Shown piece by piece: positions 23,007-33,885 of a DNA stretch of 64,000 nucleotides. The stretch lies in assembly GCA_947172415.1 (NCBI GenBank), contig OX359194.1:3224001-3288000 (forward strand). Direction: 5' to 3'. Within the stretch, counting starts at the first letter, position 1. Each line of letters starts with the position of its first letter. The notes beneath the pieces were generated by a model. The model was not told the origin of the DNA, searched no databases, and was given only the letters and a program-made list of their open reading frames with translations. Made by a program: the position numbers and the translations under genes. Source of the DNA: Chondrosia reniformis. Taxonomy: Eukaryota > Porifera > Demospongiae > Chondrillida > Chondrillidae.

Positions 23007-23192
23007 AAGGCCTATGTGACTGAAACGTTCTATTTTTCTTTTGATTATACTACGTTAATTATCAAAGAAGAATAGAACGTTTCGGTCACATAGGCCTTAA
23101 TTCCTCAGCTATTATTAACCAAGTATAGTAGCTGAAGAATTAAGGCGTACGTGACCGAAGCGTTCTGTTTTCTTTTGATTATACCTCGTTAA
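23007..23192. repeat. Foldback/palindromic repeat, unit 1
   Basis: Arm AAGGCCTATGTGACTGAAAC... (23007-23045) is inverted at 23061-23098, and a third diverged copy in the first orientation starts at about 23141. Between arms two and three lies a second inverted pair (TTCCTCAGCTAT / ATAGTAGCTGAAGAA). Copies: 34557-34742 and 46106-46291. Confidence 0.7.
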
Positions 23193-24517
23193 TTGCTCAT
23201 ACATTTTTGCCATTGATAATTACATAGATATTAGTAGACATGCAATATGCTTACTGTTTCCACTTACCTCTTACGACAACAAAAACTTCGATCAAGGAAA
23301 CTGTATCGCTACCGAGAAGCCTTACTTGAAATGTCAACTTCGGAAGTCTAATGTTTGTATAACGCCTTGCCAAATATTTGGGTGCATATGCAACGTCATA
23401 AAACGTCATTGTATGATGGCTAAGCTATACTACTAATTTTGGCTGATAATCACGTGACAATACCATTACTCGAAGGAGAAGAGACAAATGGAAAATAAAC
23501 GGATTATTAGACAGTGGAGGATTGTATATCTAACCATTTTTGACATCAATCTCTTCAGCAAGTAACAGCCTAAAAGTTGTATGCATACTCCTGGAATATT
23601 CCCTTGTTTAACTGAGATATGAAGTACTAGAGGTGCCCGATAAAGGTACGAAAATATGTTTTCGATTATAATTCAAAAACCAAAGGGAATTTAAAAGGAG
23701 TATACATACAATCATTAGATATCATTGTCCTTCATAGATTGGTGTCACCATTTATTCTATATTCGCATTTTTCACTGTCTAATAAAATTTCTTTGACGAT
23801 TTGGCACCTCTCACTTACGGCCGCTTACCTTCTCCTTTAAGCCTGCAATCGTGACGCTCTTTTAACCAAAATATTAAGAAAGAATAGCGCTTCAATTCTA
23901 TATGATTTGTTTAGCGATACGATATTTCTACCGTAAAATAGAATAAATTAAGAAAGAGTGTTAGTTAGTAACTTTTATTGAAAATTCCCGGAAGTGTGGA
24001 CATATTCCACTAGCGTATGCTTCAAATAGATGCAAGTTACTCTGAAACTCACAGAAATGGTTTAGCTCTCATTTGATCCTTCAGTTACGTAACCATCAGT
24101 ATATATTCGACTGGCCAAGGGTCACTTTGTGGTGACCATATATACAGACTTCGCCCCACCTCCTGCTCAGAGACAGTGGATTGTGTAACTGGCTGTCCTG
24201 CTCATGCAAGATTTGTTCAAATGAAGACGTATGTTTGTGAATTAAAGAACTATTGTCTAACCAATTATATGCTGTCTCTCCTTCAGTACAGCTCCAGAGA
24301 GAATGTTTTCAAAAATTTCCAGTTGAGGGGCCCTCCCTTCTTGTGCGAGATTTGCCAGTTTGATATATCCAAGTCAGCCGACTTTGAAATGATTCTGCTA
24401 AGCAAACTGGTGGGGGAGGACACCCTTTTTCTTCCAACTGTCACTCCCCACTATATATCTCTTTCTCTGTTTTATGTATAGGTTTGCCATGTACTTATAT
24501 TATAACACCAAGACTAT
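23193..24517. other. Unit 1 intergenic stretch with a possible ZU5 relic
   Basis: Most of this holds nothing I can name. On the minus strand near 24270-24340 a frame reads QLEIFENILSGAVLKERQHI, similar to the ZU5 core (L-x-I-P-x-x-A-x-x-E-x-x-x-I). The frame is short and closed by stops nearby, and a 101-codon plus-strand frame overlaps it, so the call is weak. Copies lie at offsets of about 11,550 and 23,099. Confidence 0.3.
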
Positions 24518-25103
24518 TGTATTCTGCTGAACTAAGTGTCACTATTAGCTATTCTGCTTTAACTAAGTGTCTCTATAGGCTATTCTGCTGTAACTAAGTG
24601 TCACTATAGGCTATTCTGTTTTAACTGAGAATCTCTATAGGCTATTCTGCTGTAACTAAGTGTCTCTATAGGCTATTCTGCTTTAACCAAGTGTCTCTAT
24701 TGGCTGTTCTGTTGTAACTAAGAGTCTCTATAGGCTATTTTGCTTTAACTACGTGTCTCTATAGGTTATTCTGCTGTAAGTAAGTGTCTCTATAGGCTAT
24801 TCGGCTTTAACTAAGTGTCTCTATAGGTTATTCTGCTGTAAGTAAGTGTCTCTATGGGCTATTCTGCTTTAACTAAGTGTCTCTATAGGTTATTCTGCTG
24901 TAAGTAAGTGTCTCTATAGGCTATTCGGCTTTAACCAAGTGTCTCTATAGGCTGTTCTGTTGTAGCTAAGAGTCTCTATAGGCTATTTTGCTTTAACTAC
25001 GTGTCTCTATAGGCTACTCTGCTGTAACTAAGTGTCTCTATAGGCTATTCTGCTGTAACTAAGAGTCTCTATGGGCTATTCTGCTTTAACTAAGAGTCTC
25101 TGT
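24518..25103. repeat. 31-bp minisatellite, about 19 copies, unit 1
   Basis: The unit is TCTATAGGCTATTCTGCTGT plus AACTAAGTGTC. Copies alternate CTGCTGTAA and CTGCTTTAA, giving a 62-bp higher-order period. Copy number and variant order are the same in units 2 (36068-36653) and 3 (47617-48202) as far as I can read. Confidence 0.9.
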
Positions 25104-25183
25104 AACCAACAGTCTGCAAAGAGGAGTGATGTTCACTCTAAAGACAAGGTGTGATTGTCATAGTGTGTGTTCACACTAAAATT

Positions 25184-25462
25184 TTAACAGTGCTGTTTCA
25201 ACTCTTCTAATCGTTTCTTCGCTTTATCGTAAGTATTTAGCAACGTGATACAAGTAAAGCAAATGTAATCACCAGCACGAAAGAGGGGTTCTATGAATGA
25301 AAAATTTGGGATCAGGAGATTCTCCAGTACAATGGACTTGATAATTTCACGTACAGTCTCTGCAGAGTTCCCTGAAAGTACAAGCCTCTTCTTCTCAGAC
25401 AAGCTTGACACTGTCAATTTGGGGCAAATGTGGCATTCATAGGGTTGCAAATCGACTTGCAT
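25184..25462 (-). CDS. Zinc-finger-like small protein or N-terminal exon, unit 1
   Basis: An ATG opens 92 codons: MQVDLQPYECHICPKLTVSS ... FRAGDYICFTCITLLNTYDK AKKRLEELKQHC. The two Cys pairs (C-x2-C at about 10-13 and 68-71) with the following helix resemble ZAD-type or transposon-associated N-terminal zinc fingers, which dimerise or bind DNA. The stop codon falls exactly where a transposon-like end (CACTGTTAAAATTTTAG) begins, so the original frame may have been longer. Downstream exons were not identified. Confidence 0.5.
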   Translation of the reverse strand: MQVDLQPYECHICPKLTVSSLSEKKRLVLSGNSAETVREIIKSIVLENLLIPNFSFIEPLFRAGDYICFTCITLLNTYDKAKKRLEELKQHC

Positions 25463-25639
25463 GGCTTTATTTACTTAGGTGTTTGCTGCGTAAAAAAGAT
25501 ACTTGACTTCACTAGAAGGCTTACTTACCCCATAAGCATATTTGTAGGTGACAATTTGTGATCTAGAGTGTTACTGTAGATGCATGGGTGGAAATGGTTT
25601 TGGTGAGAAATGTGTCATACCACTGTTCTGACAAAATGA

Positions 25640-25835
25640 TGTAATAGCAAAATGGAGGAAGAACCGTCACAAGCTGAACTCTCTGCCACCTCCATATTGA
25701 CTGCAGCACTGGTGACCTTGTATTCCCAGGCCCACCAATGAATCAATAGCAGCCACTTCTGCAAAGTCAGTTTGGATCTGATGAAAAAGCTGCCCTCCCT
25801 TATTAATTTGGTATTTTTGCAACTTGGACATCTTC
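25640..25835 (-). pseudogene. Merlin transposase relic, N-terminal part, unit 1
   Basis: The frame IRSKLTLQKWLLLIHWWAWE then YKVTSAAVNMEV aligns with residues 77-108 of the Merlin frame at 28349-29089 (KSRLSLQKWLLLMFFWAR...). The catalytic part is missing. Copies at about 37190-37385 and 48739-48934. Confidence 0.6.
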
Positions 25836-26490
25836 ATCTATTAATTTAACATACACTAATTATGTCATTATTAATCTTAACATTTACCTCTTTTAGAATT
25901 TTCAATGTTTATTGTATTAAGCACTGCATTTTATAAAATTACAAACTGAATCCATCTTTAATGTCTCTTCGAGGACCCCAGTCCATATAAATGCTGTAAT
26001 TACTGCAAGTCATAGTGCCAGCTAGCAACCTTTTTGATTGAAACCAACTAATCAAATCATCACTTGAGCAAAAAGCCACTTTTCCTATTTCTATAAAAGA
26101 CATTTTCAAATCGCCGAAATAAACTGCCTTAATTTATTGCATCAGAATTTAATTACGCATACGAATCAAATCAAACAGATGAAAATATTGGAAGTTAAAT
26201 CGATCAGTACTTAATACGTAAATTAGGCATTTATTCCTTTATTACGAAGGCTTATACAATAATAGCATAATTGTCTTATATGTACCTATGTAATAGTTGC
26301 GCAATTACGATTACATCACGCTAGATTTTGTGACTTAAAATAGTAACAATTTCACAATAAATTTTATATATTATTACAAAAATAAGTATAAACAGTTTTT
26401 TTCACATCAATTCTTGCTAGTTGATCCCTTCTCAAAGCCCGTAACTTTATAAAGCTTTGAAAATTCTATATTTTATGCTTATTGAAATTT
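25836..26490. other. AT-rich stretch without a gene, unit 1
   Basis: No supported frame, repeat boundary or RNA gene is visible. Copies in units 2 and 3 are the same. Confidence 0.5.
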
Positions 26491-27662
26491 TTGTATATTA
26501 ACTGCACAGTAGTTTCATCTGAAAATATGCAATTGGAAAAGCTGTCTCCTAAGTTTTCTTTGGCCCATGCCAAGTATTTTGCTTCTCTAATCATCTGGCA
26601 ATAGGCACTGCTTTGCCAAGTCCAACCTAGTTCCCTTTGACATTTCCAAAGCTGATTCTCTAGAGAGTATCTTCTGTAGTACGGTACCAGTCAGTAAAAA
26701 GTTCTACGGGTTGTACATAGGTACACGCCTTGGTTAGCATGCGGGTTTGCTACGGGTTTACAACTGGTTTACCCGTTGCGCTTTAGTTTCAAAACGGGTT
26801 GTATATGTACGCCTTCACCCGTCGCTCTATAGATGTGTTAAAAGAAAGATATTGACACTCACAGAATTCAAATCATTATTTTATAGTGTTACAATTGCTC
26901 GCTGGTGTGAAACTTTTGTAAAAGGAGATCAATCATGAGTCTGAGTCTGAGCTTGGTTTACGATTAATAGATCCTGTTGTTTTGCTGAGCCTTAGAACGA
27001 TTTTAAAAAAGAATTCTCTACTTTACTTATGGTGAATACACCATTTAAACTACTTACGTACAACAACAATAAATCCAAACACTAAAGGTAACGCTATACA
27101 AATTTACACTTCGTTAAAATTCCATTCGATTTACTTAACGCTAACTTTTCAAACCACTATAAAAATTCCTCACATTAAAAACTCGAAGAGCTTGTGTGCA
27201 GGTAAACTTTAGAACGGGTTTTCATAACAGTCGAGCATACGGTTTGTGAACAGGTTTGCAATGGGTAGGTACGTGTACAGGTACGGGCGTTGACGGTTCA
27301 CTTTTTACTGACTGGTGCCGTACTTTGATTGTTGTTTCATCATCATCTTCCATTCTTGAATCAACCTTTTCCTTGGTTTCATCAGTTATTTTAGATTTTC
27401 GTCCTGAGCCTTCCCTCCTGGAAATCAAATTAGTTGCTTCATACTTTTTTAGGAATTCCCAAATACCTTGCCTAGTAAATAGCAGATTTTCATCACGTAA
27501 TAGCTTTGCTGTAGTTGGCACTTTAAAGCCTTCTCTCCACATTGAAACAATTTTTTGGTGTTTATAGGTACTGTACTTCGACATCGTGTTTAAGCTTTTA
27601 CTAAAATTGAATTCACTTATCGATAAGGTGTTATACAAACCGTTAATTGTTAAGTATGCCAT
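26491..27662 (-). pseudogene. Tc1/mariner transposase relic split by a MITE, unit 1
   Basis: The N-terminal part (27323-27600) reads STYKHQKIVSMWREGFKVPT, FTRQGIWEFLKKY and ISRREGSGRKSKITDETKEK, the DNA-binding helix-turn-helix pair. The catalytic start lies at 26500-26679: RELGWTWQSSAYCQMIREAK and SNCIFSDETTVQL, with the first DDE aspartate. The MITE 26682-27320 separates them. Joining the flanks restores GTACTACAG, but a frameshift remains, and nothing after TVQL is recognisable. Confidence 0.8.
26682..27320. mobile_element. 639-bp MITE inserted in the Tc1 relic, unit 1
   Basis: Inverted ends CGG(T/C)ACCAGTCAGTAAAAAG with TA flanks at 26680-26681 and 27321-27322. The subterminal zones repeat ACGGGTT and TGTACAGGTACG-like words. 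The interior from about 27008 to 27080 (GAATTCTCTACTTTACTTAT, then GGTGAATACACCAT) is a diverged relative of the R-family non-coding segment. Copies at 38232-38870 and 49781-50419. Confidence 0.8.
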
Positions 27663-27683
27663 TTGCGTGAGAATGTAGGCGTA

Positions 27684-27910
27684 TCAAAACTTCGGAGGAA
27701 GCTTCGTAGCTTCAAAACTTCGTAAGAGCTTGGAAAAACTTTGCAAGCTTACCCACAAATGTCGACACCGGTAATGAGCACCAGAGTTGGAAAAGCAATT
27801 TCTTACGGTCTTCAAAAGATGGAGTCGATCTGATATAAAATAAATATACCTCTCTTCTCTAGCAAAAGGGTAACAAGTCTTGTAAGTAACAGACGAATTC
27901 AAAGCTGAAT
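27684..27910 (-). pseudogene. P-element/THAP9-like transposase fragment, unit 1
   Basis: The frame VTYKTCYPFAREERYIYFIS then DRLHLLKTVRNCFSNSGAHY resembles the P-element catalytic segment in which a D-x-x-H-L-L-K-x-x-R-N motif follows FxSD. Only about 50 residues are recognisable, with no start and no second catalytic block. Copies at 39234-39460 and 50783-51009. Confidence 0.55.
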
Positions 27911-28119
27911 GAAGCTGGAAAAATTTTCTGTTACTTTTGGCACCATCATAACAGAATTAGAATACTTTGAAGCTGAGCTGTTCCAGATGTTAGGCTGTTG
28001 ATCCTATTATACATATGGCAAACTGACATCACTTCAAGCTGTATTATGCACACATACAGAAAGCTGTATATACCTGTTGTTGCAAAGTGAGCAACAGAAA
28101 ATGTTTTTCCTGAAAAGAT

Positions 28120-29089
28120 ACTCTGTACCATCAGAAAGAACATCTGCTTAGCAACTGGAAATGCTACTCCCTCAGATTCTAGGCTTTTCAAGTCTTCCTC
28201 AATAGAAGTTAAATATGTTTTCAAAAGCATCGCTGGCTGTCTTCCTAAAGCGCCCCCGCCACATATACGCATCTAAGTGTGATGGCAATTGAGGAGCACG
28301 GCAACCTTTCATTCGTTTAAATTTTCTCCTAACCTGAGACCAGTAACATTACACGTGTTGGGTGTTGACCCCTGTAGTTGGTTCTACAAAATGCAGTGAA
28401 TGGTTCACTGTTGAATGGGATGCCGCATTACGTAAGGAACTGACACTGCTATAGGCTTTCCACTGATCAGCTTTCACAGTGGTCCCAGGGTTAACGTGTG
28501 ACTGTATAATGGGTAGCAATGTCTGAGCCCGTCTGTCAGGAACTATTTCCATGTATCCTAGTGCAGGTTGGGTCGAGGTGTCTACCATGCCAAAAACCCA
28601 AACTTCTCTACTGGTAGCCCTACCCCTATGATGTTTTGACTTATGCCGAAATAAGCTCTCGTCTATCTGCACAATTTTATTGGAGCCTTCAAGTTGTATG
28701 TTGGTATATACATGCTTTCTACAGCAAATATGTCTCAGCCATCCATAAACATCAATGGCTGCATCGATGGAAACCTCAGTGTCTATTTTGGCGTGGGATA
28801 CAGGGTCTTGACGAGCCCAGAAGAACATCAGTAGAAGCCACTTTTGTAGACTTAACCTGGATTTATCAAAAAACTGTCTTTTCTTATAGTGGATGACATC
28901 AATTGCATTACAGGATTCTGTATTGCAGGATATTATAACAAGGAGAGTGTTTTCATAAATTACGTACAGTAGGTAGAATGGGCTATGTTTGACTCCATAC
29001 AGAACAATTAACAAAGGATTACACTTAGGTCTTACAGAGACATTTGGAGGTGGGGTAGTACGAGGTAACACTAGATTGTCCTTAGACAT
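28120..29089 (-). pseudogene. Merlin (IS1016-like) transposase, unit 1
   Basis: An open frame from ATG at 29089 encodes 246 aa. DDE residues are visible at Asp143 (VQIDES) and Asp208 (VKADQWKAY). The frame stops (TAA) immediately after VNTQHV, where the family has the catalytic Glu (H-V-E). The same frame then continues CYWSQVRRKFKRMKGC and PQLPSHLDAYMWRGRFRKTA, the normal C-terminus. One G-to-T change therefore removed the third catalytic acid and truncated the protein. All three units share it. Confidence 0.85.
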
Positions 29090-29588
29090 ACTAGCTACTT
29101 TATGCTTAAACTTGATTCTAAATTAGAGGCAATGTTATGTCTTAGACTGTAAAGGGGGATTACCTATGGATGGAATTTGTCATTTTAAGAATAGGTTCTT
29201 TGGATAGATATCACTAGTTGCAATGTTACTTTTTTAATTAATTAATGGACTAACCTTATCAACAGCTCTCAAGTCAAACTTGTGTTGCTTGACTAAGTAC
29301 TTAACCATCTCAAGGGGACCCTGGAATTGCACTTACTGGGTATGTTGACGGGCTTAATTGCTGATGACATAAAAGGGGAATTAATCATGTGTTACCACAA
29401 TTGAATCACTATTTTAACCCATCACCAGTCGTGTTACCATTTTTCGCAATACCGTTTACAGTCGTGAACCCAACATTACCAGTCGCTTTATTTGAGATAA
29501 AATACTATAAGTTTACTAGCAAATGTTAGTTATGCTTATAGATAGTTCATTTCTAAAGTTACAGTCAATTTTCATCTCAAACTTTGAC
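29090..29588. other. End of unit 1, no gene
   Basis: AT-rich sequence with a few TTACCAGTCG-like words near 29425-29500. It ends at the duplication junction AAACTTTGAC. No supported frame. Confidence 0.5.
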
Positions 29589-29758
29589 TCTGATGATAAA
29601 ATAAAATTCTCTGCTTTACTTAACACGAATATACCATATTACTTGACAAGGACGAAAATCAACCACACTATAAAAACTAATACTTCTTTGTTCAAATTCT
29701 TCAATTGCCGTTGTAATAACTTAAACACCACACGTATAAATTTCCTTTTATTAACACC

Positions 29759-30242
29759 CTAGAAGCACTTACACAGGCAGCTTGCTGCTTCCCATGAAGT
29801 GACCCCCCCCGCATTAAGTTCATAATTATATAGTGGGTGTTTGATCTCATGAGGTGAGAGTATCTCTTCTATACTGAAGGCCACTACCTCTTCAGTAGCA
29901 GCTTCACCACATTCTGTGGTCTCATCTGAACCATAGTAAGAGTAACCATGGACCAAGTCTCTTTTAATAATAGTGCCTTTGGCCACTCCCTGATGGTCAC
30001 ATGGGTAAACTAGTGTAACTAAAAGAAAAAAGAAACCTGATGTAATAAAAGCTTGCAAAAAGGATCGATTTTTTTGGGATTCTTTTCTCTACCTTCATCA
30101 CCTTCATTGAAGTAATCATGTACGTCACTAAAAAATAAATAAATAATGTAACTCCTGTGGTAGCCCGAGTGCATGCAGTGGCAGCTACAAACAAGCAAAA
30201 ATGGACATGGGTGGCCTTTGTTTTAGAACCAGAGCCAGGCAT
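29759..30242 (-). pseudogene. Family R copy, first of unit 2
   Basis: Exon 2 (29759-30018) is open with an eight-C run and the ending LCKCF. Upstream, the MSIF frame meets a stop after eight codons, and the MPGSG frame passes the SFFSD site in the wrong frame (TLFIYFLVTYMITS), so neither start joins the core. It differs strongly from the first R copy of unit 1 but is the same as that of unit 3 (41309-41792). Confidence 0.5.
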
Positions 30243-30990
30243 ACGATCTAGATAGCCTGTCGCTTGAAGATGTTTTTAGAAATAGAATATGCTCGATTTC
30301 GATGTTTGATCTTCTTTTGTTAATTCACGCTGAATTTCACTGAGCTTTTTTCCCTTCCGATGATAAAATAAAATTCTCTGCTTTACTTAAGACGAATAAA
30401 TCATATTACTTCACAAGGACGAAAAACAACCACGCTTTTAAACTAAAATTTCTATGTTCAAATTCTTTACTGTTAAATATTTGGGGTGAGGCTCACACCA
30501 AATTTAGGGTGATTTCCTTCCCTCCAGGAGCACACCATATTCAGTGTGATAATCACACTATCTATTAAGAGAGTGATCAGCACTCCTGGTGAAGGAGTGA
30601 CTGTCACTCTTGCTAAAGGAGTGATCCTCTCCTTATTATATATAATGCAAGCTATGCATCAATATTGGCTCATGCATGCATTGGTTTCGGAATTATACAC
30701 AACAGAAATAAATGTAATAATTATAAAGATTAAAATAAATATTATAATATATAAGGTTTACTAGCTGCATATACATGATAATCAAAAAGGTAATTTTGTA
30801 GTTATATGTATAGTCTATATAAAAATAAACTAAAAACCTAATTTAGCTACAAGTTTATAAGGTCTTTGTTTTTTAGTTAATTTTACATTTAGAAGGGAAT
30901 ATTCTAAAATGAATGCGCGCCTATAGGATAAGATAAATTTAAAGTGAAGAAGATGAGAAGATTACGAGTGCCTCTGATATTTTCTCAATT
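30243..30990. repeat. R 5' piece, hairpin cluster and S-block start, unit 2
   Basis: Holds the 5' non-coding part of an R unit (to about 30465), the GTGA/TCAC hairpin cluster (30470-30630) and AT-rich S-block sequence. About 450 bp of this is what unit 1 lacks. The hairpin GAGTGACTGTCACTC is present once here and the TTACTGTCACTC word of copy 16264 is missing. Confidence 0.65.
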
Positions 30991-31328
30991 TTACAGAGGA
31001 TCTTTTTTTTCTAGTATGAGGTAGCATTCCCGAATGCCATCTTCAAAATTGCCTGTTGCTAGAAGGCACCCTTGACCACTGACAAGGGTTGCAGCCTCTT
31101 TGGCTAGATTAGAATTAGCCTGTACAAATAAATGACCATGAAAACCGATAAATATATGTAATTCTATTTATGAATGAAATCTATATAGATAATATATACA
31201 TGTATATATGCATATATTGACGTACATACCAAGAATGGCACTACACAAGTTTTAAAGTATGTACTTACAAAAGAAATGAGCGGAGAAAGCCTCTTACTGA
31301 CAATGGAATGGGAATCCACAGAGCCTTC
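30991..31328 (-). CDS. Family S gene, unit 2: last two coding exons
   Basis: Exons 31269-31328 and 30991-31119 in phase 0, with the same TPR-like ending and the full T run, so the frame of copy 1 is kept. Small changes: GCCTGT retained, and GGCAAGGG changed to GACAAGGG (Ala-Ser-Gly region). The upstream site reads TGACCTCA. Confidence 0.5.
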
Positions 31329-32184
31329 CTATTCCTCTCAGAATCTTAGGCAGAAATCACAATGAGGTGACCTCACTATTCCCATGGGAATTGCAATCTT
31401 GATACCAGACAAAAGTAGTTATGATTGTATTGGGTCTTTTCCTGTTGGAAACGCATAGGTTACAAAACTTCCATATAGAATGCTATCAATATTAGATAAA
31501 CGTTTACGTTAACGTTGATAACGCGTAGATTACGAAACTTCCTTAGAATATCAATCAATAATATCACTGACGTTTTCACTTTATACTAATGTACAGTATA
31601 ATGATGCTAGAAGTTTTGTAACCTATACGCGTGTTTCCTACTGATTTGCCTGGATATGATTTAAATCGTTAAAAGGTGAGTCTTTTTGTTACGTTATCCC
31701 CTCACACGAAGCCAATGCAGCTGTGTGTGCATTTGTACAGTAAAATTTCTATCATTACTAGCAGCTGTACAGTATCCACGTGTGTGTAGCTTTTAACTAA
31801 ACGTAACCAATATAAGAGTCAGACGAAAGTGCTTGTGTGTGTTTTGACTTGACAGGTGTTTGTAAATGAGGATTAGTCTTCAAAATTCGTATTAATACAC
31901 CATGCATAGCAGCACTATCTATGCGTGTGTAGCAAAACTTTTAATTGAATGTAACCATTAAGTCCCTAATAGGATTGGTTCTTTTTTTAATGGCTATGCT
32001 ACGCTTACTCGCTCGTAGTAGCGAAGAATGGGATCCCGCAGATTGCTTAAGGGAATTCATTGAGCGCTTTGTCAAGGACGAAAAACAACCACGTTTTAAA
32101 AACTAATACTTCTTTGTTCAAATTCTTCAATTGCAGTTGTAATAACTTAAACACCACACGTATAAATTTCCTTTTATTAACACC

Positions 32185-32656
32185 CTAGAAGCGCTTACGC
32201 AGGCAGCTTGCTGCTTCCCATGAAGTGAACCCCCCCACATTAAGTTTATAATTATATTGTGGGTGTTTGATCTCATGGGGTGAGAGTATCTCTTCTATAC
32301 TGATGGCCACTTCCTCTTCAGTAGCAGCTTCACTAAATTCTGTGGTCTCATCTGAACCATAGTAAGAGTACCCATGGACCAAGTCTCTTTTAATAATAGT
32401 GCCTTTGGTCACTCCCTGATGGTCACATGGGTAAACTAGTGTAACTAAAAGAAAAAAGAAACCTGATGTAATAAAAGCTTGCAAAAAGGATCAATATTTT
32501 GGGATTCTTTTCTTTACCTTTATCACCTTTATTGAAGTAATCATGTATGTCACTAAAAAAAGAAACTCCTGTGGTAGCCCAAGTGCATGCAGTGGCAGCA
32601 ACGAACAAGCAAAAATGGACATGTGTGCCCTTTGTGTGAGAACCAGAGCCAGGCAT
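32185..32656 (-). CDS. Family R gene, unit 2 second copy (MPGSG type)
   Basis: Exons 32518-32656 and 32185-32444 with a 73-bp intron. It is the counterpart of 20631-21103, with one base less in the intron and GTACCCATGG for GTAACCATGG (Tyr-Gly-Tyr instead of Tyr-Ser... region changes one codon). Seven C in the run. Confidence 0.55.
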
Positions 32657-32884
32657 ACCATCTAGAGAGCCTCTTGCTTGAAGACATTTTTAGAAATAGA
32701 ATATGCCCATTTCGATGTTTTTTTGATCTTCTTTTGTTAACTCCTGCTTACTTTTGCTAAGCGTTTTCCCCTTCTGATGATAAAATAAAATTCTCTGCTT
32801 TACTTAACACGAATATACCATATTACTTGACAAGGACGAAAATCAACCACACTATAAAAACTAATACTTCTTTGTTCAAATTCT

Positions 32885-33394
32885 TCAATTGCCGTTGTAA
32901 TAACTTAAACACCACACGTATAAATTTCCTTTTATTAACACCCTAGAAGCACTTACACAGGCAGCTTGCTGCTTCCCATGAAGTGACCCCCCCCCCGCAT
33001 TAAGTTCATAATTATATTGTGGCTGTTTTATCTCATGGGGTGAGAGTATCTCTTCTATACTGATGGCCACTTCCTCTTCAGTAACAGCTTCACCAAACTC
33101 TGTGGTCTCATCTGAACCATAGTAAGAGTAACCATGGACCAAGTCTCTTTTAATAATAGTGCCTTTGGCCACTCCTTGATGGTCACATGGGTAAACTAGT
33201 GTAACTAAAAGGAAAAAAGAAACCTTATGTAATAAAAGCTTGCAAAAAGGATCGATTTTTTTGGGATTCTTTTCTTTACCTTTATCACCTTCATTGAAGT
33301 AATCATGTACGTCACTAAAAAAAGATAAATAATGTAACTCCTGTGGTAGCCCGAGTGCATGCAGTGGCAGCAACGAACAAGCAAAAATGGACAT
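32885..33394 (-). CDS. Family R gene, unit 2 third copy (144 aa)
   Basis: Exons 33280-33394 and 32885-33204. Counterpart of 21332-21844 but with 10 C instead of 13, so one glycine is lost and the same SLHGKQQAACVSASRV tail frame is kept. Confidence 0.55.
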   Translation of the reverse strand: MSIFACSLLPLHALGLPQELHYLSFFSDVHDYFNEGDKGKEKNPKKIDPFCKLLLHKVSFFLLVTLVYPCDHQGVAKGTIIKRDLVHGYSYYGSDETTEFGEAVTEEEVAISIEEILSPHEIKQPQYNYELNAGGGSLHGKQQAACVSASRVLIKGNLYVWCLSYYNGN

Positions 33395-33715
33395 GGATGG
33401 CCTTTGTGTAAGAACCAGAGCCAGGCATACAATCTAGAGAGCCTCTTGCTTGAAGACGTTTTTAGAAATAGAATATGCCCGATTTCAATGTTTTTTTGAT
33501 CTTCTTTTGTTAACTCCCGCATACTTTCACTGAGCGTTTTCCCCTTCCGATGATAAAATAAAATTCTCTGCTTTACTTAAGACAAATAAACCATATTACT
33601 TCACAAGGACGAAAAACAACCACGCTTTAAAAACTAATACTTCTTTGTTCAAATTCTTCAATTGCCATCGTAATAACTTAAGCACCACACATATAAATTT
33701 CATTTTGTTAACACC

Positions 33716-33885
33716 CTAGAAGCGCTTACGCAGGCAGCTTGCTGCTTCCCATGAAGTGACCCCCTCCGCATTAAGTTCATAATTATATAGTGGGTGTTTG
33801 ATCTCATGGGATGAGAGTATCTCTTCTATACAGAAGGCCACTACCTCTTCAGTAGCAGCTTCACCACATTCTGTGGAACATGGCT
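33716..33885 (-). pseudogene. Family R 3'-terminal fragment, unit 2
   Basis: Same truncation point and flanking sequence as 22166-22330, which shows that the truncation predates the tandem duplication. Confidence 0.6.

Larger units (their letters stand above)
18491..29588. repeat. Tandem segmental duplication, unit 1 (about 11.1 kb)
   Basis: Head-to-tail unit. From about 19205 to 29588 it matches unit 2 base for base apart from scattered substitutions. Its first 0.7 kb is a diverged R copy, and about 450 bp found in units 2 and 3 (hairpin cluster and start of the S block) are missing at about 19195. The left edge is placed at GATGATAAAAT inside an R copy and is uncertain by tens of bases because R copies are interchangeable. 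Confidence 0.85.

Noticed and set aside
24176-24481. 101-codon plus-strand frame
   Set aside because: Cysteine-containing but without a recognisable pattern, and it overlaps a weak ZU5-like signal on the other strand. Not called as a gene.
24518-25103. CRISPR-like array
   Set aside because: The units are contiguous 31-bp repeats without spacers of unique sequence. It is an ordinary minisatellite in what appears to be eukaryotic DNA.
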